Assembly: GCA_937901345.1 (NCBI GenBank)
Contig: CALCHM010000044.1
Location: 1-56,178 of the forward strand
Source: an uncultured Prevotella sp.
Lineage (GTDB): Bacteria; Bacteroidota; Bacteroidia; Bacteroidales; Bacteroidaceae
Length of the DNA: 56,178 nucleotides
Direction: 5' to 3'
How positions within the stretch are numbered: position 1 is the first letter of the stretch; the number at the start of each line of letters is the position of its first letter. Below are positions 8,566 through 17,187 of this stretch, one piece after another. The notes below the pieces were generated by a model that worked only from the letters and a program-made list of their open reading frames with translations, did no database searches and had not been told where the DNA came from. Both the position numbers and the translations under genes were made by a program.

Positions 8566-9918
8566 TCAAAGGTTGAGGTGGAATTCCACGACTGCCTCAA
8601 TGCCCTTTCGTAGCATGTCGAGCGGGAAGTTTTCGTTGGGTGAATGGATGGCATTGCTTTCAAGTCCGAATCCCATAAGTACGGTTTTGATGCCGAGTAC
8701 ACGTTCGAAATCGCTGATAATGGGTATAGATCCACCGCGACGTACGGCCAACGGACGCTTTCCAAATGCCTTTTCAAAACCAATTTCAGCCGCCTTATAT
8801 GCTGGGAGCGTGATGGGGCAGACATAACCCTCGCCACCATGCATGGGGGTTACTTTAACCTTCACACTCTTGGGAGCAATTGAGGCGATGTAATCAATGA
8901 AAAGTTTGGATATCTTTTCGTGTTGCTGATGGGGCACTAATCGTGTTGACACCTTGGCATAGGCCTTTGAAGGAAGCACCGTCTTAGAACCTTGTCCGGT
9001 ATAACCGCCCCAAATGCCACACACATCAAATGAGGGGCGGCAACTGTTGCGCTCAATCGTAGAATAACCTGCTTCGCCGCTTACTTCTTCAATGTCAATG
9101 GCCTTCTTATACTTCTCGAGGTCAAAAGGAATGCCCGCAATCATTTCGCGCTCTTCCGCAGAGAGTTCTTCTACATCGTCGTAGAAATGGGGGATGGTGA
9201 TCTTGCCGTTTTCGTCAACGACTTGTGCCAACATGTTGCAAAGCGTATTGATGGGGTTGGCCACGGCACCACCGAAGTGCCCTGAGTGGAGGTCGCGGTT
9301 GGGACCCGTAACTTCGATTTCCCAATAAGCCAATCCGCGAAGTCCCGTGGTGAGCGAGGGCAGTTCTGCGCTGAGCATGCTGGTGTCGCTAACGAGGATA
9401 ATGTCGGCTTTCAGCAATTCCTTATTTGCTTCGAGGAATCCGCCAAGCGAAGGACTTCCGATTTCTTCTTCGCCTTCGAAAATGAACTTCACATTGTGGT
9501 GCAACAGGTTGTTTTTCACCAAGTATTCAAAGGCCTTTGCCTGAATCATGGCTTGACCTTTATCGTCGTCAGCACCGCGTGCAAAGATTTTGCCATCGCG
9601 CACTTCGGGTTCGAAGGGATTGCTATGCCAGAGTTCTAGCGGTTCGGCAGGCATTACGTCATAATGCGAGTAGATGAGCACCGTCTTGGTGGCACCAGGA
9701 ACCGTTTTTTCGGCATAAACCAAAGGATTGCCCGCTGAGGGCATGATTTCTGCGCGATCTACTCCAGCCTGAAGCAAGAGTTCTTTCCAACGTTCAGCAC
9801 AACGAATCATGTCGTCTTTTCTTTCGGGTAAAGCGCTAATGCTGGGGATGCGGATGAGTGAGAAAAGTTCTTCAAGGAAGCGCTCTTCGTTTTGAGCAAT
9901 GTAGGTTTTGATAGGCAT
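8566..9918 (-). CDS. M20 family metallo-dipeptidase
   Basis: A 450-residue cytosolic protein without signal peptide. The M20 metal site is clear: YSHYDVMPAEP with His85 and Asp87, ARGADDDKGQ with the bridging Asp, and FEGEEEIGSP with the general-base and metal Glu pair near 150-151. The central dimerisation region contains DLHSGHFGGAVANP, typical of the CNDP/carboxypeptidase G2-like branch that hydrolyses dipeptides. The C-terminal part has the expected late metal His in NAIHSPNENF. Length and order fit the family. It lies between the DUF1934 gene and a long non-coding gap, and is probably transcribed from further upstream. The exact substrate is unknown. Confidence 0.92.
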   Translation of the reverse strand: MPIKTYIAQNEERFLEELFSLIRIPSISALPERKDDMIRCAERWKELLLQAGVDRAEIMPSAGNPLVYAEKTVPGATKTVLIYSHYDVMPAEPLELWHSNPFEPEVRDGKIFARGADDDKGQAMIQAKAFEYLVKNNLLHHNVKFIFEGEEEIGSPSLGGFLEANKELLKADIILVSDTSMLSAELPSLTTGLRGLAYWEIEVTGPNRDLHSGHFGGAVANPINTLCNMLAQVVDENGKITIPHFYDDVEELSAEEREMIAGIPFDLEKYKKAIDIEEVSGEAGYSTIERNSCRPSFDVCGIWGGYTGQGSKTVLPSKAYAKVSTRLVPHQQHEKISKLFIDYIASIAPKSVKVKVTPMHGGEGYVCPITLPAYKAAEIGFEKAFGKRPLAVRRGGSIPIISDFERVLGIKTVLMGFGLESNAIHSPNENFPLDMLRKGIEAVVEFHLNL

Positions 9919-9981
9919 AAAATAGCGTATTTTGTTTCTGTTTAAATTTAGAATTGTGAATTGCGTGATAAATTGTCGTCT

Positions 9982-10377
9982 TTAGGAATTGGTATCGCAG
10001 CGTATTTCAAGTTTGTTTTCCGCTACCTTTTCACCGTTCAGCGTGAGTCCGTAATGGGCACAGAAGGTTGTGCTTTGTGAGGTTTCGCCGTATTGCAGAA
10101 GGGTGGTGTGAATTTCCATTTCAAACGAACCATTGGGCGTGTGATACCAGTTGTGGGTAACCGCTTCGGGTTGAAAAACCATCTGCGTGGTGAATTTACC
10201 TTTGCGCACCAACCGCGCGTGACTTTCACTGATAAATAAGCGGGTGGTGCCGTGTTCTGGTTCTTCGTAGGTGAGGAGTGTTAAACCTCCCTGACGTTGC
10301 AAGGTGCCCTCAAACGATTGCGTGATAACTTCTGTGCCGTTAATCGTTTCTGTGGTGAGGATAGTTGTGATGCGCAT
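9982..10377 (-). CDS. DUF1934 (YwiB-like) calycin-fold protein
   Basis: A protein of 131 residues from the ATG at 10377 (MRITTILTTETINGTE). The same frame is open up to 10761, but that extension runs antiparallel-free inside the preceding gene's coding region and has no recognisable sequence, so the later start is chosen. The pattern FEGTLQRQGGLTLLTYEEPE, a central LVRKGKFTTQMVFQP and YHTPNGSFEMEIHT fits the small lipocalin-like DUF1934 family, whose function is unknown. The start lies 13 bases after the stop of the C10 protease gene, suggesting co-transcription. Confidence 0.72.
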   Translation of the reverse strand: MRITTILTTETINGTEVITQSFEGTLQRQGGLTLLTYEEPEHGTTRLFISESHARLVRKGKFTTQMVFQPEAVTHNWYHTPNGSFEMEIHTTLLQYGETSQSTTFCAHYGLTLNGEKVAENKLEIRCDTNS

Positions 10378-10390
10378 GGTTGGGGTATCG

Positions 10391-12304
10391 TTAGGGCATG
10401 AAGCATTTCTTGCCGTTGACAATGTAAATGCCCAGTTTGCTAGGACATGTTGTGAAACTCCTGCCGTCAAGGGAGTGCCATTCCGCGTTTGTCTTTTCAT
10501 GGGGGAGCGTTTCAATGCCGCTGGTTGAAGGCATGGTGAAGGTGATTGTCCCCACATCGTGCCAGTCGAATTTCGCTTTAAACGTGTAGGTAGTTGATGG
10601 TTTAAGATTGCGGAATACGACGGTGTCCGTTTGCTTCTCTCCTGGGTTGAGATAAAGTACGTACGATTGCTGGTAGGCTCCAGTGTAATCGCGACATGTT
10701 GTGCCTTCGTCAATGAAATAACTTTGCAACACTCCAGCGCGCGCTTGGGCCGTGGCAGCATTACTGATGGTTACTTGAAAGCGAACTTCTTCGGAACTTA
10801 GAAATGTTGGCGCGCTGATGGTGTGCTTCAAAATGTGTCTTACGTTGGGGACGACTTCAACGTCATGCGTTTTTAATACTAAAACGTCGTCGGGCGAGAC
10901 GTGCAATTGGCGCTTGCCGGTTTCCGTGAATTTAGTATCGACCACGATTTTTCGTGCCTCACCTGCGGCAAGCGTTACTCCCGTGAGGGCAATGTAATCG
11001 CCCTGTTCAAAAATCAAGGTGTCGGTAGGCGCATTGGTGAAGAGTTCGAGCGGTGTGGTGAGCGTTTGTTGGGAGGTGTTGCGAAGGTGTAACGCAATGG
11101 GGGTGAACTTTCCCTCTTGAGGTGTAGCGAGCGGATACATGCTGTCGACAACTACTTCCAATCCTGTGCGTGCCAACGTGTCAGGCAGTGCGACTTCAAT
11201 CGCATCAGGGTGTAGCAAAAGGACTTCTTGATTGCAGAAGAACCCTTGGACTGCCTTTTCGTCTCGCTTGTTCTCCGTGTCTTCATAAAAGGCGAGGATG
11301 TCTAGGCGGAAATAACCATCGTAAGCACCACCATAACCCCAATTCACGTGGAAGAATCCCTCAGCATCAATGCCGTCGATGACAAAGGCGTGTCCCTCGA
11401 TGAACTGCGTGTAACCGGCATAAAGCACAGGGCGTCCCTCGCGCACTTCGTTGGCAATCATGCGCACCCACTCCGTTGGGGCATACTTGTAACTATCGGC
11501 ATAGTGCACGAAACCATAACCAAAAGCACGCTTCAAAGGTTCCGCCAAACGGTGAACACTCGCACCACTTTCTGAAATTCCCCAGTTCATACGTGCTGCC
11601 ATTCCGCAATACAGGTTCAGGCGCGCAATGGCATCTAGCGCTTCAGGAGATGCCGTCTCAGTGTCGTAGTTGTTCAGAATGAAGCGTGTGTTGATACGTG
11701 TTCCTGGTAAAACGTCGGGTATAGTGTATTGCTTCGTTTCCCATCCGTGAAGCGTATCTTGTAAAACGATTTCACGTTGGTAATAGGTCAAGCATTCTTC
11801 TAGCGCCGTGGCAACGCATCCCACAACGCAACGTTCCTGACTCACAGTGCCGTCTTCATAAGTGTAGTAGGGACAGGCTGCGTTGTAAGGTGCTTTTTGG
11901 TGGCGAACGGTAGTGAGTAACGGACCTGCTGGAGTGCCAGGTTGAAGGAAAATGTCTGATTGATATGGCGTCGTGCAACTGGTATGATGCAGCAGTGCGG
12001 CAAGTGTAGGAGGCAAGTTGGACTGAGAGGTGGTAATATCGGATGGTGTTTCCCCATATCCGAGAGCAATGGGTCTCCCCTCATGAGTTCCCACAATGAC
12101 AAACGCATCAGGAGTGGCGAATACAAATCCAGAGGGTAGGGTGGCGGTAAGAATCGTCTCAGAAATCTCGCTATTTCGAGAGCATCGTTGTAGCAGAAAG
12201 CGGTTGGCAAACTCTCGTGCGTCCGCTTCAGTGAGGCGTTCGGCATGAAGATACCCTATGGGGAGAAGGAGCAGGAGTATGATGATTGTCAAGAGTTTTT
12301 TCAT
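10391..12304 (-). CDS. Secreted C10 family (streptopain-like) cysteine protease
   Basis: A protein of 637 residues from the ATG at 12304, which begins with a strong signal peptide (MKKLLTIIILLLLLPIGYLHA); an ATG six codons earlier is less suitable. Residues 23-110 are the C10 pro-domain (ERLTEADAREFANRFLLQR). The catalytic domain has CVVGCVATALEE with nucleophile Cys163 and EGHAFVIDGID with His305, followed by FFHVNWGYGGAYDGYF, the conserved Trp/Gly block. After about 380 come immunoglobulin-like beta modules and a tail (LGIYIVNGKK, then CFMP). The tail ends CFMP instead of the usual VLVK-like end, so its use as a sorting signal is less certain. The family includes SpeB and the Prevotella interpain A. 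Export and self-processing are expected from the family. Confidence 0.9.
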   Translation of the reverse strand: MKKLLTIIILLLLLPIGYLHAERLTEADAREFANRFLLQRCSRNSEISETILTATLPSGFVFATPDAFVIVGTHEGRPIALGYGETPSDITTSQSNLPPTLAALLHHTSCTTPYQSDIFLQPGTPAGPLLTTVRHQKAPYNAACPYYTYEDGTVSQERCVVGCVATALEECLTYYQREIVLQDTLHGWETKQYTIPDVLPGTRINTRFILNNYDTETASPEALDAIARLNLYCGMAARMNWGISESGASVHRLAEPLKRAFGYGFVHYADSYKYAPTEWVRMIANEVREGRPVLYAGYTQFIEGHAFVIDGIDAEGFFHVNWGYGGAYDGYFRLDILAFYEDTENKRDEKAVQGFFCNQEVLLLHPDAIEVALPDTLARTGLEVVVDSMYPLATPQEGKFTPIALHLRNTSQQTLTTPLELFTNAPTDTLIFEQGDYIALTGVTLAAGEARKIVVDTKFTETGKRQLHVSPDDVLVLKTHDVEVVPNVRHILKHTISAPTFLSSEEVRFQVTISNAATAQARAGVLQSYFIDEGTTCRDYTGAYQQSYVLYLNPGEKQTDTVVFRNLKPSTTYTFKAKFDWHDVGTITFTMPSTSGIETLPHEKTNAEWHSLDGRSFTTCPSKLGIYIVNGKKCFMP

Positions 12305-12434
12305 GCCCGCAAAACTACGCATTTTTTTTCAAAGTGCGTATTCCGTTGCGCAAAACCCTGTGTTAATCCCAATTAATAAAGGTGTTGCGTTCACTTTTTG
12401 CTATTTCGTGTGAAGTGGATACTTTAGAAATTAG

Positions 12435-12442
12435 TACCTTTG
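12435..12442 (+). promoter_or_regulatory. -7 box of the S8 protease gene
   Basis: TACCTTTG preceded by ATTAG is a good Bacteroidetes -7 element, 125 bases upstream of the start at 12567. The -33 element is poor (TTTC about 20 bases upstream). Confidence 0.5.
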
Positions 12443-12566
12443 CCCACCGTTAAATAACAATCTCTAGGAGTTGAAAATGAATGGATAAGCAATTTCCCAA
12501 TAGAGAAGACGCTTTGTGAAATTCAGTTGTGTTCGTCTTAATGTCCTAGTCATTCAAAAAGAGATT

Positions 12567-14759
12567 ATGAAGAAAATTTTACTTTTTGCCGGCGCCATAG
12601 CAATGTCGGCTGTAACAATGGCACAGCAGACTGTGCGTCCAAAGTGGGACTTTACTTTGCAGCGTATGATGAAGGGTACGCTTCCCACGGAAATTCCCGC
12701 AACACGTGGAGCGGGTAGCGGTATGACTTCTGTATCTATCGAAACTACCGATGCTGGTCAAGTCGTTACTTTCATTCAGAATGCAGGTTTTAAGGCGACA
12801 CGTATTACCGACAGCGTGCTGACAGCCGTAATCCCCGTAAATTTTGTAGAACAGGTGGCAGCGCTTGATGTCGTTGTTAGATTGAAGGGTCCTGTAATGA
12901 TGCAACCTTTAGTTGATAAGGCGCTTGAAGTGACAGGTGTGGACAACATCCATTCAAACGCGCTCGAAGAATTTGAAACACCCTTCACCGGAAAAGGTGT
13001 GATCATTGGTGTCATTGACCAAGGTTTCCAATATCGTCACGCAGCGTTTTTGGATGCTGACAAGAAATCTCGCGTAATCGCATTGTGGAATCGTGAAAAT
13101 TATCCCCGCGATGAGCAACCTACGACAGACATTCCTGACAGTGGACAGGCAGATAATGCAGGTGGTCACGGTACACACGTAACTTGTATTGCAGCGGGTT
13201 CAAAGGTCAATGCTTACGGTTATGACAAAGAAAAGGATGCCTACGAGTTTCGTGGCGTTGCCTACGATGCTGACATCATCATGATTCCCTCGACGTTCAA
13301 CGATAACGAGGTGTTGGAAGATGTGAAGTATATTAAAGATGTGGCAAAGGTGGAGGGTAAACCCTACGTTGTCAATATGAGTTTTGGTGGTCAATATGGT
13401 AGTCACGATGGTACGAGTCTTTACAACCGTACGCTCAACGAACTTATTTCAGATAATAGCGGTGTCTTTGTGGTGGCTGCAAGTAACGATGGTGAAGACA
13501 AACTTCACGCGTCACACACCTTCACTGAGGACGACGAGGTGCGCTACGTATTTCTTGACCCCGAATCGTCAACTATATCAGTCCATCTTCTCAGCATTTG
13601 GGAACAGACGGCTGATGGTGAAGAATATATTGAAGTAGAACCTTGTTTCTTCAAGGCGAGCACGAAAAAAGTCACAGTTTATACCGAGGACGATGACGAT
13701 TACTCTTCAACCGAACTCGATTGGGGTTTCGATGAATATTCGAATAAATTTGGTGTCGAAGTATACTGTGACCACGAGAAGTTGATCAAGAAGTTTGGAA
13801 AAGATATTTACCCAGGGGTGAAAATCACGGGTAAGAAGGGTGCTTGCGTTCACGTTTGGAACAATTCGAATTGGGATGAGATTTACACTCCTGCTTCTGT
13901 GAGTCCTGTCGGAGGTGTAAAGAAGGAACAATTCCTTGTGGGTGACAATGCGTATTTGGTGTCAGAGGGTGCAACCGCAGAAAAAGCCATTACGGTAGCG
14001 TCTTACAACACGGGTCGTTATGACTGGACTACACTTAATGATGGAAAAAGAATTGGTTACAAGGCTTCTGATTATGAGCAGGGAGTTATTAGCAATTTCA
14101 GTAGTCGTGGTCCTTCGCTCACAGAGAACGTCATTCATCCTACAATTACAGCACCTGGTGCGGTTATCATCTCGGCATTGAACAGTTACACATCAGGTTT
14201 TAATAAGAATGATGTTGATGTTGTAGCTGCAGCGAAGTTGGGAAATAATCCCAAACAGTATTACTACGGACCTAAGCAGGGTACTTCGATGTCTACTCCT
14301 TTTGTGACTGGGGTGATTGCTCTTTGGTACCAAGCAAATCCCAACTTGACGCATGAGCAGATTATGACCATTATTAAGGAAACGGCTATCAATGACGAAT
14401 TCACTGCTCAAGAAGGTCAGAATGCATGGGGTTATGGTAAGATTAATCCTTACGAAGGGTTGAAGCGTGCGCTTAAGTTGGCTTCTACTGACGGTATTAA
14501 CGACATGCAGAACTCTGAAGCGCCCGTTTCTTTCCATAAGGGTAATAACGCTTGGCGCATTCTTTTCAACACGAACGAAAGCAGTGCAAACATTCGCGTG
14601 ACTGACCTCAATGGTCGCCTCGTTTCACAGCAAACGCTCGAACAACCCAAGCGCGGTGAAGAAACAGTTGTTTCTCTTGAATCACTCCCCGCTGGCGTTT
14701 ACCTCATTAACGTAACGACAACTAAGGCTAACATTACGCGTAAGGTCGTAAAGAAGTAA
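12567..14759 (+). CDS. Secreted S8 subtilisin-like serine protease with type IX-like tail
   Basis: A protein of 730 residues from the ATG at 12567 (MKKILLFAGAIAMSAVTMAQ, a clear signal peptide; the upstream frame extension is hydrophilic). The S8 triad is complete: Asp151 in GVIDQGFQYRH, His201 in GGHGTHVTC and Ser574 in GTSMSTPFVTGV. The oxyanion Asn is expected in VVAASNDGED. A long insertion between His and Ser, rich in Asp/Glu (YTEDDDDYSSTELDWGFDEY), interrupts the usual core, as in PA-like or Bacteroidetes S8 enzymes. The C-terminus (RVTDLNGRLVSQ, LPAGVYLINVTT, ITRKVVKK) is a type IX sorting domain of the longer class. The protease probably acts at the cell surface or outside. It is followed by a terminator, so it is likely monocistronic. 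Confidence 0.93.
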   Translation: MKKILLFAGAIAMSAVTMAQQTVRPKWDFTLQRMMKGTLPTEIPATRGAGSGMTSVSIETTDAGQVVTFIQNAGFKATRITDSVLTAVIPVNFVEQVAALDVVVRLKGPVMMQPLVDKALEVTGVDNIHSNALEEFETPFTGKGVIIGVIDQGFQYRHAAFLDADKKSRVIALWNRENYPRDEQPTTDIPDSGQADNAGGHGTHVTCIAAGSKVNAYGYDKEKDAYEFRGVAYDADIIMIPSTFNDNEVLEDVKYIKDVAKVEGKPYVVNMSFGGQYGSHDGTSLYNRTLNELISDNSGVFVVAASNDGEDKLHASHTFTEDDEVRYVFLDPESSTISVHLLSIWEQTADGEEYIEVEPCFFKASTKKVTVYTEDDDDYSSTELDWGFDEYSNKFGVEVYCDHEKLIKKFGKDIYPGVKITGKKGACVHVWNNSNWDEIYTPASVSPVGGVKKEQFLVGDNAYLVSEGATAEKAITVASYNTGRYDWTTLNDGKRIGYKASDYEQGVISNFSSRGPSLTENVIHPTITAPGAVIISALNSYTSGFNKNDVDVVAAAKLGNNPKQYYYGPKQGTSMSTPFVTGVIALWYQANPNLTHEQIMTIIKETAINDEFTAQEGQNAWGYGKINPYEGLKRALKLASTDGINDMQNSEAPVSFHKGNNAWRILFNTNESSANIRVTDLNGRLVSQQTLEQPKRGEETVVSLESLPAGVYLINVTTTKANITRKVVKK

Positions 14760-14768
14760 GACTCTAGA

Positions 14769-14847
14769 TTGCGATAGTACATATAGTTTCAAAGGTTTCT
14801 ATGGCATCTATACTTTGGCATCTATACTTGCTATCGCAACCTTTTTT
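14769..14847 (+). terminator. Terminator after the S8 protease, with internal direct repeat
   Basis: TTGCGATAG pairs with CTATCGCAA and is followed by CC and TTTTTT. The 50-base loop contains two tandem copies of TGGCATCTATACTT, which makes it unusually long for an intrinsic terminator. Confidence 0.7.
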
Positions 14848-14876
14848 GCTGCTTCCAACACAAACTAACATACAAA

Positions 14877-16589
14877 ATGGAACGTTTCAGATTTAATCCG
14901 CGCATTGTTCGTGACTTGCGCAATTACAACCGAAGCAAACTCGCTGCCGACACTATGGCAGGTCTTATTGTCGGTATCGTAGCACTCCCCTTGGCCATCG
15001 CCTTTGCAATTGCAGCGAGTCCTGGCGGAGATGCGAATCACACGATTGGTCCCGTTGCGGGTATTATCACCGCCATCGTTGCTGGTCTTATCATTTCTGC
15101 TTTGGGTGGTAGCCGTGTGCAGATTGGTGGTCCCACGGGTGCCTTCATTGTTATCATTTATGGCGTAGTAGCGCAATTCGGTCTCACAGGGTTGATGCTT
15201 GCTACTATCATGGCGGGGCTTTTCCTCGTATTGTTGGGCGTCTTCCGTTTGGGAACGATTATTAAGTTTATTCCTTACCCCATTGTCGTGGGTTTCACCA
15301 GTGGGATTGCGGTAACGATTTTCACCACTCAGGTAAAGGACCTCTTCGCGCTTCAGATGGACGCTGTCCCTGCAGAATTTGTTGAGAAATGGATTGCTTA
15401 TGGTAAGAACTTCTTGACGCTGGATCCCGCAACTACTATTGTCGGTGTCCTTAGCATTATCATCATTGCCCTTACGCCTCGCTTTTCTAAGAAGGTTCCC
15501 GGTTCGCTAGTGGCTATTATTCTTGCAACCGTTGCGGTATATTTCCTCAACATGTTTGAGATTACTGACATCGAAACGATCGGTGACCGCTTTGGAGAAA
15601 TCAAGGCAGAACTTCCCGAAATTACAGCGTTGAGCATTTTTGAGGGTGGTGTGACTTGGGAAATGATCAACATGCTTATCCCTACAGCGATTACTATTGC
15701 TGTGCTCGGTGCGATTGAGTCATTGCTTTCTGCAACTGTGGCAGATGGTGTGACGGGGCATCACCACGATTCAAACCAAGAACTCGTAGGTCAGGGTATT
15801 GCCAACATCGTGACGCCCTTCTTCGGTGGTATTCCTGCTACAGGCGCCATTGCGCGTACGATGACCAATATTAATAATGGTGGTCGCACCTGTATTTCGG
15901 GTATTATTCATGCTCTTGTGCTTCTCGTTATCTTCATTCTGCTCATGCCCTTGGCAAGTTATATTCCCATGTCTTGCTTGGCAGGTGTGTTGGTGGTTGT
16001 TTCGTATAACATGAGTGGTTGGCGCACCTTCCGCGAATTGATGAGCAACCCCAAGAGCGATGTGAGCGTATTGATCATCACCTTCTTGCTCACCGTTATC
16101 TTTGACCTCACTGTTGCGATTGAAGTCGGTCTTATCATAGCGTGTCTCCTCTTCATGAAGCGTATGACAGAGAGCACTCAGATTAAGGTGCTTACAGATG
16201 AAATCGACGCTAACGATGAAAGCGATATGCTCCTTGAAGAACATCTCCAAATCCCCGATGGTGTAGAAGTCTACGAAATCAATGGTCCTTACTACTTCGG
16301 TATTGCCAACAAATTTGAAGAAATGATGGCGTCGATGGACAACAATCCTCGTGTGCGTGTTATCCGTATGCGCCGCGTGCCTTTCATTGACTCAACGGGT
16401 ATTCACAATCTTCAGAACCTCTGTGATATGTCGCAGCGCGAAGGTACAGACATCGTGCTTTCAGGCGTAACTCCCGCCGTTCAACATACTCTTGAGCGTG
16501 CAGGATTCTACCGCCTCATTGGTAAGGATCACATTTGTCCTAACATCAATGCCGCACTTGACCGTGCACGTGAACTCATGAGCGAGTAG
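14877..16589 (+). CDS. SulP family anion transporter with STAS domain
   Basis: A 570-residue inner-membrane protein. Residues 25 to about 410 form many hydrophobic helices with SulP signatures: AGLIVGIVALPLAIAFAIA in the first helix pair, RVQIGGPTGAFIVII, FIPYPIVVGFTSGIAVTIF, and GGIPATGAIARTMTNINNGG. The C-terminal 120 residues are a cytosolic STAS domain with the conserved VRVIRMRRVPFIDSTGIHNL segment. Members carry sulfate, bicarbonate or dicarboxylates, usually with sodium or protons. The substrate cannot be chosen from sequence alone; nothing next to the gene points to sulfate assimilation. Length is normal for the family. Confidence 0.92.
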   Translation: MERFRFNPRIVRDLRNYNRSKLAADTMAGLIVGIVALPLAIAFAIAASPGGDANHTIGPVAGIITAIVAGLIISALGGSRVQIGGPTGAFIVIIYGVVAQFGLTGLMLATIMAGLFLVLLGVFRLGTIIKFIPYPIVVGFTSGIAVTIFTTQVKDLFALQMDAVPAEFVEKWIAYGKNFLTLDPATTIVGVLSIIIIALTPRFSKKVPGSLVAIILATVAVYFLNMFEITDIETIGDRFGEIKAELPEITALSIFEGGVTWEMINMLIPTAITIAVLGAIESLLSATVADGVTGHHHDSNQELVGQGIANIVTPFFGGIPATGAIARTMTNINNGGRTCISGIIHALVLLVIFILLMPLASYIPMSCLAGVLVVVSYNMSGWRTFRELMSNPKSDVSVLIITFLLTVIFDLTVAIEVGLIIACLLFMKRMTESTQIKVLTDEIDANDESDMLLEEHLQIPDGVEVYEINGPYYFGIANKFEEMMASMDNNPRVRVIRMRRVPFIDSTGIHNLQNLCDMSQREGTDIVLSGVTPAVQHTLERAGFYRLIGKDHICPNINAALDRARELMSE

Positions 16590-16624
16590 GGAAACATTCT
16601 TTTAACATACGAATTTTAGATATA

Positions 16625-16659
16625 ATATCGGGAGTGCATAGGTATTCCCGATATTTTTG
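16625..16659 (+). terminator. Terminator after the SulP gene
   Basis: ATATCGGGA pairs with TCCCGATAT around a 12-base loop, followed by TTTTTG. It lies 36 bases past the SulP stop. Confidence 0.85.
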
Positions 16660-16930
16660 TTTGGATTGCGGCAACTAATTATTGGGGAAAACATTTGCAT
16701 TTCGAATGGGGCAAACAATCTGCTTGGTGCAGTATTTTCATTCCAAATTATTGCTGTTCGCTAAACTATTATAAGCATGTGCGCTTCTGTGATTTCTGTG
16801 ACTTCTGTGTGAGAAAAAACACGATGTATAGTATTAGCATAATCAGTGTGAGATTTTTTACCGGACGGCAATAATAGAAAAACACAGTTGTCTTCCTCCC
16901 ACAGTGTTCCTGAAATGCCTTTGCTGAATT
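16660..16930. other. Non-coding stretch with TTCTGTGA microrepeat
   Basis: Between the SulP terminator and array B there is no convincing gene. At about 16788-16815 three near-copies of TTCTGTGAT occur in a row. Short frames here read as simple repeats and are not supported. Confidence 0.6.
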
Positions 16931-17098
16931 TGTTTTTTTTGAAAATGTAGGCATGCATTTGCATGTTTGGTATCGTTTTATCGAAATGTCGGCAGGCATT
17001 TGCAAGATTCAGTATCGTTTTATTGAAATGTCGGCAGACATTTGCATGTTCTGATATCGTTTTATCTAAATGTCGGCAGACATTTGCAAGTATTGGAT
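16931..17098. repeat. Array B: four tandem 42-bp units with internal hairpin
   Basis: Units start at about 16931, 16973, 17015 and 17057, giving an exact 42-base pitch for the last three. The core is TCGTTTTATCGAAATGTCGG then CAGACATTTGCA. It contains the inverted repeat AAATGTC-GGCA-GACATTT, perfect in the last two units; the first unit is degenerate. The array lies between the convergent SulP and tyrS genes, outside both terminators. Confidence 0.9.
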
Positions 17099-17118
17099 TT
17101 GTTTCGGGAAATCTAGAT

Positions 17119-17150
17119 AAAAAAATCCGCAGTCCTAACGAACTGCGGAT
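17119..17150 (-). terminator. Terminator of tyrS
   Basis: On the minus strand ATCCGCAGT and ACTGCGGAT form a 9-bp stem followed by a run of T (17124-17119). It lies 38 bases past the tyrS stop. Confidence 0.85.
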
Positions 17151-17187
17151 AGTATTGAAGATTCTCAGTAGAATCGTTCTTATCTTT

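Noticed and set aside
10378..10761. N-terminal extension of the DUF1934 protein
   Set aside because: It lies inside the C10 protease gene in another frame and does not resemble the family; the ATG at 10377 fits the family length.
16761..16964. A 67-codon minus-strand gene near array B
   Set aside because: Its EVTEITEAH stretch is only the translation of the TTCTGTGAT microrepeat.
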